From the NCBI RefSeq assembly GCF_003025615.1, contig NZ_PYMJ01000019.1:1-64000 (forward strand): a stretch of DNA of 64,000 nt. The letters are read 5' to 3'. The notes beneath the pieces were generated by a model that made no database searches, had not been told where the DNA came from, and saw only the letters and a program-made list of their open reading frames with translations. This DNA is from Photobacterium frigidiphilum (GTDB lineage Bacteria; Pseudomonadota; Gammaproteobacteria; Enterobacterales; Vibrionaceae). The position numbers and the translations under genes are program-made. Numbering within the stretch: the first letter of the stretch is position 1; each line of letters starts with the position of its first letter. Positions 48,701 through 58,651 of this stretch are shown here, one piece after another.

Positions 48701-50821
48701 ATGGATAATGTAGTACCCACGGGTGAGCAAAAGAGTTGTGTTACAAATACTAATGTAGCAAACCGAGATATTTTCACATGGATTGGTGAAGCATCACCTC
48801 TAGGGGCGACAGCAAAAGACAACGGCGTTAACTTTAGCCTCTATTCAAAAGATGCCACGAAAGTCACTCTTCACCTGTTCCACCATCAGCACGCTGATGC
48901 ACCTTTCTTTTCTTTTGATCTAGACCCTATTCTTCATAAGCGCGGCCATTATTGGTTCATGTTCGTGGGCAATATTGGTCATGGTCAGGTGTATGCTTTT
49001 CAAGTTAATGGCCCTTGGCAACCCGATAAAGGGCTGCGATTTGATAAAGACAAAGTACTAATCGATCCTTACAGCCATGCGGTTTGCTTCAGTCAAAATT
49101 ACAGTCGCCAGCGGGCGATAGATCCGGGCTCAAACATGGATGCTTGTATGAAAAGCATTGTGGTTGATCATCGCCATTTTGATTGGCAAGAATCATGCAC
49201 CCCCAGTCATTCTCTGACTGATACCGTTATCTATGAAATGCATGTAGGTGGGTTTACCAAACATCCATCATCTGGTGTTACCGACGCTAAGCGGGGCACA
49301 TTTGCAGGCATTATTGAAAAAATACCGTACCTTAAAGAATTAGGCATAACGGCTGTTGAGTTAATGCCAGTACAGCAATTTGATATCCATGATGCACCTG
49401 AAGGGCGGCAGAACTATTGGGGCTATAGTCCTATAAACTTTTTTTCGGTACATGCTCAATACAGTGTTGAGCAAAACCCCATTGCTGCCATTGATGAATT
49501 CAAAATGCTAGTGCGCGAGTTACATAAAGCGGATATCGAAGTGATTTTGGATGTGGTGTTCAATCACACCGCTGAAGGGGATGAAAACGGTCCAACATTT
49601 TGCTTTAAAGGGCTACAGAGCAAAGCCTATTATTTGACTGAGGGTGATACTGGCAAGTTCGCTAATTACAGTGGTTGTGGCAATACCTGTAACGCGAATC
49701 ACAGTGTCTTACGCCGAATGATTATTGATGCATTGCATTTTTGGGTAACTGAAATGCGGGTTGATGGCTTTCGTTTTGACTTAGCATCGGTGCTGGCTCG
49801 TGATAGCCAAGGTCACCCGATGAAAGAGCCGCCATTGCTATGGTCGATAGATTCCGATCCCATTTTGAGTGGCACTAAGATCATTGCTGAAGCTTGGGAT
49901 GCCGCAGGCTTGTACCAAGTAGGATCCTTTATTGGCGATCGCTGGAATGAATGGAACGGTAAATACCGCGATGATATACGCGCATTTTGGCGTGGCGATA
50001 GTAGCAGTGTAGAAACATTTGCCTCCCGTATTTTAGGCTCGCCTGATATTTACTGTAGTCACCATCACTCGCCACATCGTTCAGTGAACTTCATCTGTGC
50101 CCATGATGGCTTCACGTTAAATGATCTTGTGAGTTACAACCAGAAGCACAATTACGCCAACGGGGAGGATAATCGCGATGGCGATAACCACAATATATCG
50201 TGTAATTACGGGGTTGAAGGGCCGACGCAGATAGCTGAAATTGATGCTATCAGGAATCGACAATGTAAAAACATGCTGGCAACGTTATTTTTGTCTTTAG
50301 GCACACCGATGATCAATATGGGGGATGAAGTTCGTCGTACCCAACAAGGTAACAATAATGCGTATTGCCAAGATAATGAGTTAAGTTGGTTTGATTGGCA
50401 ACTTGTCGATCAGAATGCCGATCTTCACCGTTTTGTGAAACAGCTAAGCTTAATAAGACGCGCAGAGCCTACGATTGATTGGAACATGCACATATCATTA
50501 AACTCGGTTATCAAAAGCGTTGATATTAACTGGCATGGTGTACAGCCTAATCAACCCGATTGGTCGGAGCATTCACATTCATTGGCGCTTACGGCGAATC
50601 ACCCTTTAACCAAAAATGAGTTATACGTTATTTGTAATGCGTATTGGGATCCGCTTGAATTTACCCTCCCTAATCGCGAGCATAGTGATTGGCATTTATT
50701 GATAAACACGGGGCAAGCAAGCCCATTTGATATTTATGATATTGACGATGCACCAGCTTATAACTCTGATAGCATTTTAGTCTTAGGGCGAAGCATGGTG
50801 GTGATGGCTGCTAAAAAGTGA
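48701..50821 (+). CDS. glgX: glycogen debranching enzyme GlgX
   Basis: GH13 isoamylase-type enzyme that removes short alpha-1,6 branches from phosphorylase-limited glycogen. The 706 residues contain the N-terminal CBM48 domain (PLGATAKDNGVNFSLYSKDA) and the catalytic barrel with VILDVVFNHTAEG, the nucleophile in VDGFRFDLAS, the acid in IIAEAWDAAG and the third carboxylate in FICAHDGFTLNDLVSYN. AAGGAG precedes the ATG. No other glycogen gene is nearby; it leads a small operon with two unrelated-looking genes. Confidence 0.92.
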   Translation: MDNVVPTGEQKSCVTNTNVANRDIFTWIGEASPLGATAKDNGVNFSLYSKDATKVTLHLFHHQHADAPFFSFDLDPILHKRGHYWFMFVGNIGHGQVYAFQVNGPWQPDKGLRFDKDKVLIDPYSHAVCFSQNYSRQRAIDPGSNMDACMKSIVVDHRHFDWQESCTPSHSLTDTVIYEMHVGGFTKHPSSGVTDAKRGTFAGIIEKIPYLKELGITAVELMPVQQFDIHDAPEGRQNYWGYSPINFFSVHAQYSVEQNPIAAIDEFKMLVRELHKADIEVILDVVFNHTAEGDENGPTFCFKGLQSKAYYLTEGDTGKFANYSGCGNTCNANHSVLRRMIIDALHFWVTEMRVDGFRFDLASVLARDSQGHPMKEPPLLWSIDSDPILSGTKIIAEAWDAAGLYQVGSFIGDRWNEWNGKYRDDIRAFWRGDSSSVETFASRILGSPDIYCSHHHSPHRSVNFICAHDGFTLNDLVSYNQKHNYANGEDNRDGDNHNISCNYGVEGPTQIAEIDAIRNRQCKNMLATLFLSLGTPMINMGDEVRRTQQGNNNAYCQDNELSWFDWQLVDQNADLHRFVKQLSLIRRAEPTIDWNMHISLNSVIKSVDINWHGVQPNQPDWSEHSHSLALTANHPLTKNELYVICNAYWDPLEFTLPNREHSDWHLLINTGQASPFDIYDIDDAPAYNSDSILVLGRSMVVMAAKK

Positions 50822-50850
50822 ATATAATAAAGTCGCTTAGGAGAATGAAG

Positions 50851-51060
50851 ATGTTGGCATGGTTGAAAAAATATATCGCTCAGTATGATCAGTGGTGCGA
50901 ACGTATGGGCTTTACGCCTGAAAATAGGCGCTGCTGTGCGCCTATTCGTTACGATGAAGATGACGAGCGACACCCCAAACGTCGAGCCGCACATTTTCAA
51001 CAGAAAAAGTGCGATTCGACCTCTGGTTTACAGAATAAAAAGCGTTTATATGTTGATTGA
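50851..51060 (+). CDS. DUF5363-like small protein
   Basis: A 69-residue protein starting MLAWLKKYIAQYDQWCERMG, then FTPENRRCCAPIRYDEDDE and a basic tail. The pattern of an amphipathic helix followed by YDxWCxxMGxTPExxRxC resembles DUF5363 proteins that I associate with TatD genes in Vibrionaceae and Pasteurellaceae; function unknown. AGGAG lies seven bases before the ATG at 50851; the ATG at 50845 is too close to it. It overlaps the following TatD gene by 11 bases. Confidence 0.7.
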   Translation: MLAWLKKYIAQYDQWCERMGFTPENRRCCAPIRYDEDDERHPKRRAAHFQQKKCDSTSGLQNKKRLYVD

Positions 51061-51844
51061 TAGCCATTGTCACTTTGATTTTGCACCTTTTATCGATGCC
51101 CCAGAACATTACTTAACATTGGCAAAAAATGCGGGGGTTAAGCGTATTGTTATCCCTTCAGTAGGGGAGAGGAATTGGCATGTAGTTGAGCAGTTAAGTC
51201 GCCAATTTGATGAGTTGTATTATGCACTGGGCTTACATCCTTTTTTTAGCCATGAACATTCAGAACACGCTTTACCGTTACTTAAAGAACAAATACAAAA
51301 AGTGACTCAAGATTCAGACACTGATCGAAAAAAGTGCGTTGCTATCGGGGAATGTGGACTAGACTTTGCCATTGTTAATCCAGATAAAGAGCAACAAATA
51401 GAATTGCTTAGCGAGCAGGTAGCGTTAGCCAATCAGTTTGATTTACCCGTTATTTTGCATTGCCGCAAAGCCTTTCCTGAATTAATGAAAGTTTTGAGGC
51501 AAAATCCACCCATTGCTGGTGGTGTTTATCATGCATTTAGTGGTAGCTTTCAACAAGCAAGGCAACTTATTGATCTAGGTATCAAAATTGGTGTAGGTGG
51601 AACGATTACATATAGCCGTGCCAGTAAAACTCGCCATACAATAGCATCTCTACCGTTGGTAGAACTCATATTAGAGACCGATGCACCAGATATGCCGATA
51701 TCAGGGTTCCAAGGTGAGCCTAATCGCCCTGATAGGATATGTAATATATTGCGAACTTTAGCGAGTTTTAGAGTGGAATCTGAACAGGTGATAGAAGAGG
51801 TAACAACCTTAACTACCGCTGAATTATTTCGTATTTCACTGTGA
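51050..51844 (+). CDS. yjjV: TatD-family metal-dependent hydrolase YjjV
   Basis: Putative Mg2+-dependent deoxyribonuclease of the amidohydrolase superfamily. The 264 residues have the metal ligands in order: HCHFD (6-10), GECGLDF, VILHCRKAF, YHAFSGS and LETDAPDMP, and the YjjV-specific stretch GVGGTITYSRASKTR...GFQGEPNRP. It starts inside the end of the small DUF5363-like gene. In E. coli yjjV also neighbours the deo operon, which begins 2.3 kb downstream here. Confidence 0.9.
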   Translation: MLIDSHCHFDFAPFIDAPEHYLTLAKNAGVKRIVIPSVGERNWHVVEQLSRQFDELYYALGLHPFFSHEHSEHALPLLKEQIQKVTQDSDTDRKKCVAIGECGLDFAIVNPDKEQQIELLSEQVALANQFDLPVILHCRKAFPELMKVLRQNPPIAGGVYHAFSGSFQQARQLIDLGIKIGVGGTITYSRASKTRHTIASLPLVELILETDAPDMPISGFQGEPNRPDRICNILRTLASFRVESEQVIEEVTTLTTAELFRISL

Positions 51845-51858
51845 TGTCACTCTCAGAT

Positions 51859-51884
51859 CGAAACGTTTGCGCGAAACGTTTGCG
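51859..51884. promoter_or_regulatory. perfect tandem repeat of a 13-bp operator-like sequence
   Basis: CGAAACGTTTGCG occurs twice back to back (51859-51871 and 51872-51884). Each unit is built round AACGTT and resembles operators of LacI-family regulators such as PurR (consensus ACGCAAACGTTTGCGT) or RbsR. It lies between yjjV and the nupC promoter, about 120-145 bases before the inferred transcription start. Confidence 0.6.
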
Positions 51885-51901
51885 TGAATGAACGAGCTTA
51901 G

Positions 51902-51917
51902 TGTGATTGCTGTCACA
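51902..51917. promoter_or_regulatory. CRP site 1 upstream of nupC
   Basis: TGTGATTGCTGTCACA is a perfect TGTGA-N6-TCACA. Its centre (51909.5) lies about 93.5 bases before the inferred nupC start. Confidence 0.75.
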
Positions 51918-51953
51918 ATTGCCGCTAAACTTACATCTCCTTTCCTTAGAAAG

Positions 51954-51969
51954 TGTGATGGCCGCATTA
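51954..51969. promoter_or_regulatory. weak CRP site 2 upstream of nupC
   Basis: AAG-TGTGATG gives one good CRP half (TGTGA, 51954-51958); the other half (CATTA) is poor. The centre at 51961.5 would be -41.5 from the inferred start and 52 bp from site 1. The pair matches the spacing of CRP sites in CytR-controlled promoters such as E. coli deoP2. Confidence 0.45.
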
Positions 51970-51996
51970 CTTTATCGTTACCCGCATGAGTATAAT
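51967..51996 (+). promoter_or_regulatory. nupC promoter
   Basis: TATAAT at 51991-51996 is a consensus -10. Only a weak -35 (TTACTT or TACTTT) lies 17-18 bases upstream, as expected for an activator-dependent promoter. The start would be near 52003. Confidence 0.65.
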
Positions 51997-52064
51997 GCTG
52001 CCGGACTCTTAATGAGCCAAATTGTCGAGACGCCAAACTTAACTATAAAGGGATGCCATAAACT

Positions 52065-53318
52065 ATGAGCATGTTTATGAGCCTGGTTGGGATGGTAGTA
52101 TTGCTAGGTCTAGCAGTTCTATTATCTGATAACCGTAAAGCTATTAATTTACGTACTGTTGGTGGCGCATTTGCCATTCAATTTATTTTAGGTGCATTTA
52201 TTCTTTATGTACCTTGGGGTAAGGACGTTCTAGGTGCTGCGAGTAGCGGTGTTCAGAGCGTTATCGATTACGGTAACACAGGTATCGAATTCCTATTCGG
52301 TAACCTAGTTAACTTTTCTGTTGAAGGTATTGGTTTTATCTTCGCATTTAAAGTGCTACCAACAGTAATCTTCTTCTCTGCACTAATCAGCGTTCTTTAC
52401 TACTTGGGTGTTATGCAAGTGGTAATCAATGTTCTTGGTGGTGGTTTAAGAAAAGTACTAGGTACATCAAACGCTGAATCAATGTCTGCAACTGCTAACA
52501 TTTTTGTTGGTCAAACAGAAGCACCTCTTGTTGTGCGTCCGTTTGTACCAAAGATGACGCAATCTGAGTTGTTTGCAGTTATGTGTGGTGGTCTAGCATC
52601 TGTAGCTGGTGGTGTTCTTGCTGGTTATGCTGCAATGGGTGTTCCTCTAGAATACTTGATCGCAGCATCATTCATGGCAGCCCCTGGTGGTCTACTGTTC
52701 GCTAAAATCATCAAGCCTGAAACTGAAGAGCCAATCGAGCAACTAGCGTCAGATGCTGATGCTGCTGACGATAAGCCTGCTAACGTAATTGATGCTGCAG
52801 CTGGCGGTGCGTCTTCTGGTATGCAACTAGCACTAAACATTGGTGCAATGCTATTGGCTTTCGTTGGTCTAATTGCATTAGTTAACGGTCTGCTTGGTGG
52901 TGTTGGTGGTTGGTTCGGTATGCCTGAACTAACACTAGAGCTTATTCTTGGTTATGTATTCCAACCACTAGCATTCCTAATCGGTGTGCCATGGGAAGAT
53001 GCAAACATTGCTGGTTCTTTCATTGGTCAGAAATTGATCTTGAATGAATTTGTTGCTTACTTAGGTTACGTTCCGTACCTAGGCGATGCGGCTCCAGTTA
53101 TTCTAGCTGAGAAGACGAAAATCATTATTTCTTTTGCACTATGTGGTTTTGCTAACTTATCTTCAGTAGCAATCCTACTGGGTGGTCTTGGTAGCATTGC
53201 TCCAAACCGTCGTCACGATATCGCTCGTTTCGGTATGCGTGCAGTTGCTGCAGGTACATTATCTAACCTAATGTCTGCAACAATCGCTGGTTTGTTCTTC
53301 TCGCTAAGCGCAATGTAA
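52065..53318 (+). CDS. nupC: concentrative nucleoside transporter NupC
   Basis: Cation-coupled nucleoside importer (CNT family) of the inner membrane. The 417 residues carry an N-terminal Nucleos_tra2_N region ([22 protein letters not shown]), the gate domain, and a C-terminal domain with the CNT signature region [17 protein letters not shown] and [16 protein letters not shown]. Three ATGs (MSM FM) lie within 15 bases; the first is kept. It feeds nucleosides to DeoCABD encoded downstream, and its promoter shows CRP sites. Confidence 0.94.
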   Translation: MSMFMSLVGMVVLLGLAVLLSDNRKAINLRTVGGAFAIQFILGAFILYVPWGKDVLGAASSGVQSVIDYGNTGIEFLFGNLVNFSVEGIGFIFAFKVLPTVIFFSALISVLYYLGVMQVVINVLGGGLRKVLGTSNAESMSATANIFVGQTEAPLVVRPFVPKMTQSELFAVMCGGLASVAGGVLAGYAAMGVPLEYLIAASFMAAPGGLLFAKIIKPETEEPIEQLASDADAADDKPANVIDAAAGGASSGMQLALNIGAMLLAFVGLIALVNGLLGGVGGWFGMPELTLELILGYVFQPLAFLIGVPWEDANIAGSFIGQKLILNEFVAYLGYVPYLGDAAPVILAEKTKIIISFALCGFANLSSVAILLGGLGSIAPNRRHDIARFGMRAVAAGTLSNLMSATIAGLFFSLSAM

Positions 53319-53337
53319 TACCTGACTCTGTCAGCAC

Positions 53338-53370
53338 AAAAACGCCACAGCTTGCTGTGGCGTTTTTTTA
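53338..53370 (+). terminator. terminator after nupC
   Basis: AAAAACGCCACAGC-TT-GCTGTGGCGTTTTTTT: perfect stem with T-run. Confidence 0.92.
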
Positions 53371-53380
53371 TGCCTCTTAT

Positions 53381-53454
53381 GCCAATCTAGACAAGTATCT
53401 GACTTTACTTATCCAGAATGGTATTACTTATCAAATCCAGTATTACCGTCATTG
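53381..53454. repeat. dispersed intergenic repeat, copy 1
   Basis: Shares ATCTAGACAA, ATCTGAC, TTTACTTAT and, further on, GTATTACCG-CATT with the segment at 60511-60586, in the same order with small gaps. Both copies follow the end of a plus-strand gene (nupC, serB). Origin unknown. Confidence 0.6.
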
Positions 53455-54159
53455 TTTCCAGTTCATCTTAATGATCAACAGATTTGGTAAAAACTACGTT
53501 CGCCTTGTTTCTTTCCTTCATAAAATCGATTGCGCTCCGTTTTCTGCTCTATTCTTTTGATAGCATCTTGCATATTGATTCAGACAATACTTTTATCACG
53601 ACGGTCTACACTCATGAATACACTTATCGGAAGGGTAGTTTATTCATAAGTGATGAATTAATAAGTCATGTTTTAGCTGTGTTCGTTGTAGCTGAATAAC
53701 CTTAACTATTATTTATTAATGACTTAGGGTTAGTTCTCAAGGTAAACACATTGTCCACGTGTGGAAACACGACTTTGATGGTGACGTGCATCGGACCTTG
53801 GTATTATTAGGGCGTACCATCATAAAAAGGCACCTGTTGTTTCAGCGTTACCTAACCATGATGGAAGTACTGTCACGGTTTTGCTGAACAACACGAACTT
53901 GCAAGGCGTTGGTTTATTCGTCTCTGTATTACAGATCAAAAGTATTACAGATGAAAAAAACATAACGTCTCGCGCGGTGAAAAGGATAGCAATCAAGTAA
54001 AACGATCTCGCGTTGTTTACTTGAGTCTTCAAGGAATCAAGTCCGCTTATCTAACTGTTCGCTGTCAGCGGGCCGTTTGGCGGTATGAAAAAACGTATCG
54101 TTAAGCGTATGGAACAGTTTCTATAAGCTTGGTAGAAAATAACTGGACTGGAGATAGTC
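53455..54159. other. long intergenic region before deoC
   Basis: About 700 bases with no gene I can support. One plus-strand frame is open from 53785 to a TAA at 53998-54000 (71 codons, including AYHHKKAPVVSALPNHDGS) but has no start codon at its beginning or ribosome site, so it may be the decayed end of a lost gene. There is an inverted repeat CGTGT-GGAA-ACACG near 53760. The deoC ribosome site GGAG is at the end; no CRP site is visible. Confidence 0.45.
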
Positions 54160-54933
54160 ATGAGCGATTTAAAAGCTGCTGCATTACGTGCATTAAAATT
54201 AATGGATCTTACAACTCTGAACGATGACGACACTGACGAAAAAGTGATCGCGCTTTGTAAGAATGCTAAAACAGCTGTAGGCAACACAGCAGCAGTATGT
54301 ATTTACCCTCGTTTCGTTCCTGTTGCTAAGAAGCAGTTGCGTGAACAAGGTACACCAGAAGTGCGTATTGCAACCGTTACTAACTTCCCACACGGTAACG
54401 ACGATATCGATATCGCAGTTGCTGAAACAAAAGCAGCTATTGCATACGGTGCAGATGAAGTTGACGTTGTATTCCCATACCGTGCATTGATTGCTGGAAA
54501 TGCAGAAGTTGGTTTTGAGCTAGTTAAGCAGTGTAAAGCTGCATGTGGCGATACTCTGCTTAAAGTTATCATCGAAACGGGTGAGCTTAAAACTGAAGCG
54601 TTAATCAAGCAAGCGTCTGAGCTTTCGATTAAAGCCGGTGCAGATTTCATCAAAACATCGACGGGTAAAGTACCTGTTAACGCAACGCCAGAAGCAGCAG
54701 AAATTATGCTGACAGTAATTAAAGATATGGATGTTGCTAAAACAGTCGGTTTCAAACCTGCTGGTGGCGTTCGTACTGCAGAAGATGCTCAAGCATTCCT
54801 TGCTATGGCAGACCGCATTCTTGGCGGTGACTGGGCAGACAACATGCACTACCGTTTTGGTGCATCAAGCCTACTTGCAAACTTATTGCACACTTTAGGT
54901 GAAGGCGAAGAAGCGGCTCAAGGCGGCTACTAA
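54160..54933 (+). CDS. deoC: deoxyribose-phosphate aldolase
   Basis: Splits 2-deoxyribose-5-phosphate into acetaldehyde and glyceraldehyde-3-phosphate. The 257 residues form a class I aldolase barrel: the Schiff-base lysine is in [10 protein letters not shown] (Lys165) and the second catalytic lysine in [11 protein letters not shown] (Lys199). CTGGAG precedes the ATG. First gene of the deoCABD series, with a hairpin and a 200-base gap before deoA. Confidence 0.96.
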   Translation: MSDLKAAALRALKLMDLTTLNDDDTDEKVIALCKNAKTAVGNTAAVCIYPRFVPVAKKQLREQGTPEVRIATVTNFPHGNDDIDIAVAETKAAIAYGADEVDVVFPYRALIAGNAEVGFELVKQCKAACGDTLLKVIIETGELKTEALIKQASELSIKAGADFIKTSTGKVPVNATPEAAEIMLTVIKDMDVAKTVGFKPAGGVRTAEDAQAFLAMADRILGGDWADNMHYRFGASSLLANLLHTLGEGEEAAQGGY

Positions 54934-54945
54934 GTCTGAAAAAAG

Positions 54946-54970
54946 AAGGTGGCATAATGCCACCTTATCT
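54946..54970 (+). terminator. hairpin after deoC
   Basis: AAGGTGGCAT-A-ATGCCACCTT, followed by ATCTTA: a perfect 10-bp stem but a poor T-run. It may reduce read-through into deoA or protect the deoC 3' end. Confidence 0.55.
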
Positions 54971-55134
54971 TAGCTCTACCTGTGACTATTCATTGTTTCT
55001 GTTAAAACAACACAATACTTGTGTGGATCGCTGCGCCTTAATGCCAGCGAATTATGGGGAATAACTGATATTTCTCATTTAAAAATAATCGAATAGTTAT
55101 CTATCCTACGACCAACTTTTGATTGGGGAATACC

Positions 55135-56466
55135 ATGTATTTACCGCAAGAAATAATTAGAAAAAAACGTGATAACATTGAATTAACTGCTGACGAAATT
55201 AACTTCTTCATTCAAGGCATCGCAAAAGAGACGGTGTCTGAAGGTCAAATTGCTGCGTTTGCAATGGCAATTTACTTTAATGATATGACCATGGATGAGC
55301 GTGTAGCACTGACCTGTGCAATGCGTGATTCTGGCATGGTAATCGACTGGAGCCACATGAACTTTGATGGCCCAATCGTCGACAAACATTCTACCGGTGG
55401 TGTGGGTGACGTAACATCTTTGATGCTTGGCCCTATGGTTGCAGCATGTGGTGGTTTCGTACCAATGATTTCAGGCCGAGGCTTGGGACACACTGGCGGT
55501 ACGCTAGATAAATTAGAATCGATTCCTGGTTACAATATCACCCCTACCAATGACGTGTTCGGTCAAGTGACCAAAGATGCAGGTGTAGCGATTATTGGCC
55601 AGACAGGCGATCTTGCACCAGCAGATAAGCGTGTATACGCCACTCGTGACGTAACAGCAACGGTCGATAATATCTCATTGATCACCGCTTCTATCTTGTC
55701 GAAAAAACTGGCTGCGGGCTTAGGCTCTTTGGTTATGGATGTGAAAGTAGGTTCGGGCGCATTCATGCCAACTTACGAAGCATCTGAAGACTTGGCTAAA
55801 TCGATCGTAGCTGTGGCAAATGGTGCAGGCACCAAAACGACAGCATTATTGACAGATATGAACCAAGTATTGGCGTCTACTGCCGGTAATGCTTTGGAAG
55901 TACGCGAAGCCGTACAATTCCTCACCGGTGAATACCGTAACCCTCGCTTATTTGAAGTGACCATGGCATTGTGTGCTGAAATGCTTGTAAACAGTGGCTT
56001 AGCCTCAGATATTGAGCAAGCACGTGAGCAGTTACAAGCGGTTCTGGATAACGGTAAAGCAGCAACATGCTTCGGCAAAATGGTTTCAGGTTTAGGTGGC
56101 CCAGTCGATTTCATGGAAAATTACGACAACTACCTAGAGAAAGCAGAGATTGCTAAGCCAGTGTTTGCTGAAACAACAGGTTACGCTTACGCCATGGATA
56201 CCCGTGGTTTAGGTATGGCGGTTGTAGGCATGGGTGGCGGTCGCCGTGTGGCGAGTGACAGCATTGATTACGCTGTAGGTTTAAGCGACATGATCCGTTT
56301 GGGTGATGAAGTGAATACTGATACTGCTTTATGTGTGATTCACGCTCGTAGCGAAGCACAGTGGCAAGAAGCGGCAAATGCCGTACGTGCTAATATCACT
56401 ATTGCTGATGAAAAGCCTGCGCCAACCCCTGACGTTTACCGTCGCATTCGCGCTGAAGATATTTAA
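55135..56466 (+). CDS. deoA: thymidine phosphorylase
   Basis: Phosphorolyses thymidine and deoxyuridine to base and deoxyribose-1-phosphate. The 443 residues include the family signature [20 protein letters not shown] and the phosphate-binding KHSTGGVGD, with catalytic-region [11 protein letters not shown]. The ATG at 55135 after GGGGA is used; an upstream in-frame start at 55123 adds four unconserved residues. deoB follows after ten bases. Confidence 0.95.
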   Translation: MYLPQEIIRKKRDNIELTADEINFFIQGIAKETVSEGQIAAFAMAIYFNDMTMDERVALTCAMRDSGMVIDWSHMNFDGPIVDKHSTGGVGDVTSLMLGPMVAACGGFVPMISGRGLGHTGGTLDKLESIPGYNITPTNDVFGQVTKDAGVAIIGQTGDLAPADKRVYATRDVTATVDNISLITASILSKKLAAGLGSLVMDVKVGSGAFMPTYEASEDLAKSIVAVANGAGTKTTALLTDMNQVLASTAGNALEVREAVQFLTGEYRNPRLFEVTMALCAEMLVNSGLASDIEQAREQLQAVLDNGKAATCFGKMVSGLGGPVDFMENYDNYLEKAEIAKPVFAETTGYAYAMDTRGLGMAVVGMGGGRRVASDSIDYAVGLSDMIRLGDEVNTDTALCVIHARSEAQWQEAANAVRANITIADEKPAPTPDVYRRIRAEDI

Positions 56467-56476
56467 TGGAGTTTAA

Positions 56477-57697
56477 ATGAAACGTTCAATTATCCTAGTT
56501 CTCGATTCTTTCGGTATCGGCGCAACAGAAGACGCTGTTGATTTTGGCGACGTAGGTTCAAATACCATGGGTCACATTGCTCAGGCATGTGCACGTGGCG
56601 AAGCTGATAACGGTGATCGTAGTGGTCCACTTCACCTACCTAACTTAAATAAACTTGGTTTAGGTAAAGCGTGTGAAGAATCTTCTGGTTACTTCCCTGA
56701 AGGCTTAGACCCAAGTGTTGAAATTACAGGCGCTTACGGTCACGCAAAAGAATTATCATCAGGCAAAGATACCCCATCGGGTCACTGGGAAATTGCAGGC
56801 GTACCCGTATTGTTTGATTGGGGTTACTTCTCTGATCACGACAACAGTTTCCCGAAAGAGCTGACAGATCGCATCCTAAAGCGAGCGAACTTATCTGGCT
56901 TCTTGGGTAACTGCCATGCATCTGGTACGCACGTATTGGATGCATTGGGTGAAGAACACATGAAGACGGGCATGCCTATCTTCTATACCTCTGCAGATTC
57001 GGTATTCCAAATTGCATGTCATGAAGAGACGTTTGGTTTAGATAACTTGCTAACACTGTGCCAAATCGCACGTGAAGAGCTGGAAGACTATAATATTGGT
57101 CGTGTAATTGCGCGTCCATTTACAGGTCCAGGTAAAGGGCAATTTGAACGTACGGGTAACCGTCGTGATTTATCTCTTGAGCCACCAGCAATAACAGTAC
57201 TGCAGAAATTAGTGGATGAGAAAGGCGGCGACGTTATTTCTATCGGCAAAATTTCTGATATCTATGCAGGCTGTGGTATCACTAAAAAAGTGAAAGCGAA
57301 TGGTATTCCTGCTCTGTTTGAAGCAACGCTTGAGCAAATTAAACAAGCAGGTGATAACAGCTTAGTCTTTACTAACTTTGTAGATTTCGATTCAGCTTAT
57401 GGTCACCGCCGTAATGTTGCAGGTTATGCTGCAGCGCTTGAATACTTTGATAAGCGCTTACCTGAAGTTCTTGAATTGCTTCAAGAAGATGATGTGTTAA
57501 TTCTGACTGCGGATCATGGTTGTGATCCAACATGGGAAGGTACAGATCATACGCGTGAGCACATTCCTGTCATCGTAACGGGTCCTAAGATTCCTGCTGG
57601 TTCTTTAGGTCGTCGCGAAACATTTGCAGATATTGGTCAAAGCCTTGCAGAGTATTACGGTACATCTGACATGGAATACGGTAAGTCATTCCTGTAA
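56477..57697 (+). CDS. deoB: phosphopentomutase
   Basis: Interconverts (deoxy)ribose-1- and 5-phosphate; alkaline-phosphatase superfamily with two Mn2+. The 406 residues contain [15 protein letters not shown] (metal Asp near the N-terminus), the phosphorylated-threonine region [12 protein letters not shown], and the metal ligands [12 protein letters not shown] and [19 protein letters not shown]. It links DeoA and DeoD products to DeoC. Confidence 0.96.
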   Translation: MKRSIILVLDSFGIGATEDAVDFGDVGSNTMGHIAQACARGEADNGDRSGPLHLPNLNKLGLGKACEESSGYFPEGLDPSVEITGAYGHAKELSSGKDTPSGHWEIAGVPVLFDWGYFSDHDNSFPKELTDRILKRANLSGFLGNCHASGTHVLDALGEEHMKTGMPIFYTSADSVFQIACHEETFGLDNLLTLCQIAREELEDYNIGRVIARPFTGPGKGQFERTGNRRDLSLEPPAITVLQKLVDEKGGDVISIGKISDIYAGCGITKKVKANGIPALFEATLEQIKQAGDNSLVFTNFVDFDSAYGHRRNVAGYAAALEYFDKRLPEVLELLQEDDVLILTADHGCDPTWEGTDHTREHIPVIVTGPKIPAGSLGRRETFADIGQSLAEYYGTSDMEYGKSFL

Positions 57698-57721
57698 TTC
57701 AGGTTAATGATTACGCATTTT

Positions 57722-57772
57722 GCTATTTCACTGATTAAGAGGCTATTTATACTTGCCCCTTAGTGAAATAGC
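57722..57772 (+). promoter_or_regulatory. hairpin between deoB and deoD
   Basis: GCTATTTCACT (57722-57732) and its exact reverse complement AGTGAAATAGC (57762-57772) enclose 29 bases that contain a second imperfect stem (AAGAGGC/GCCCCTT). No T-run follows. It is placed to set the relative mRNA level of deoD within the operon. Confidence 0.5.
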
Positions 57773-57834
57773 AGCTATTAGTAATGACAGAAAACGCGAC
57801 TTAGTGTTTATAAAAACGAAATAAGGACACAACT

Positions 57835-58560
57835 ATGGCTACTCCACATATTAATGCTGAAATGGGTGATTTTGCTGACGTAGTACTGATGCCGGGTGAT
57901 CCATTACGCGCGAAGTACATTGCAGAAACTTTTCTACAAGACGTAAAAGAAGTATGTAACGTACGTAGTATGTTTGGTTATACCGGTACTTATAAAGGTC
58001 GTAAGATCTCTGTTATGGGTCATGGTATGGGTATCCCTTCTTGTTCTATCTACGCGACAGAGTTAATTAAAGACTTTGGCGTTAAGAAAATTATCCGTGT
58101 GGGTAGCTGTGGTGCAGTACGTGATGACGTGAAACTACGTGATGTAGTTATCGGCATGGGCGCATCAACAGACTCTAAAGTAAACCGTATCCGTTTTGGC
58201 GGCCACGATTTTGCTGCGATTGCTGATTTCGGTATGGTACAAAATGCCGTTGATGCAGCAAAAGCAAAAGGTATCCCTGTTAAAGTGGGTAACATTTTCT
58301 CTGCTGATCTGTTCTACAATCCTGACTTTGAATTTTTCAAAACAATGGATAAGTACGGTATCGTAGGCGTAGAAATGGAAGCGGCTGGTATCTACGGTGT
58401 TGCTGCTGAGTTTGGTGCTAAAGCACTGACTATCTGTACTGTTTCAGACCACATTCTACGTGGTGAAGCGACAACATCTGAAGAGCGTCAACTAACGTTC
58501 AATGAGATGATGGAAATCGCACTTGAATCTGTATTGCTAGGTGATGCAGACGAAGCATAA
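57835..58560 (+). CDS. deoD: purine nucleoside phosphorylase (DeoD type)
   Basis: Hexameric phosphorylase of purine (deoxy)nucleosides. The 241 residues show [32 protein letters not shown], the signature [19 protein letters not shown] and the catalytic Asp in [10 protein letters not shown]. Last gene of the deo cluster, followed by a terminator. Confidence 0.96.
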   Translation: MATPHINAEMGDFADVVLMPGDPLRAKYIAETFLQDVKEVCNVRSMFGYTGTYKGRKISVMGHGMGIPSCSIYATELIKDFGVKKIIRVGSCGAVRDDVKLRDVVIGMGASTDSKVNRIRFGGHDFAAIADFGMVQNAVDAAKAKGIPVKVGNIFSADLFYNPDFEFFKTMDKYGIVGVEMEAAGIYGVAAEFGAKALTICTVSDHILRGEATTSEERQLTFNEMMEIALESVLLGDADEA

Positions 58561-58593
58561 TTTATCGATGATTCGATAACATTAAGCCAGATA

Positions 58594-58627
58594 TAAAAAA
58601 GACGACCACAAGGTCGTCTTTTTTTAT
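58594..58627. terminator. bidirectional terminator between deoD and ahpA
   Basis: AAAAAAGACGACC-ACAA-GGTCGTCTTTTTTT with runs on both sides, serving the converging deoD and ahpA transcripts. Confidence 0.92.
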
Positions 58628-58651
58628 GGCTGTAAACCGATTACTTGATCA

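Noticed and set aside
53484-53699. 71-residue frame downstream of nupC
   Set aside because: AT-rich with no ribosome site, no recognisable domain, and it begins next to a repeat copy.
53820-54032. 70-residue minus-strand frame before deoC
   Set aside because: No start context and no recognisable motif; it opposes the start-less plus-strand frame in the same place.
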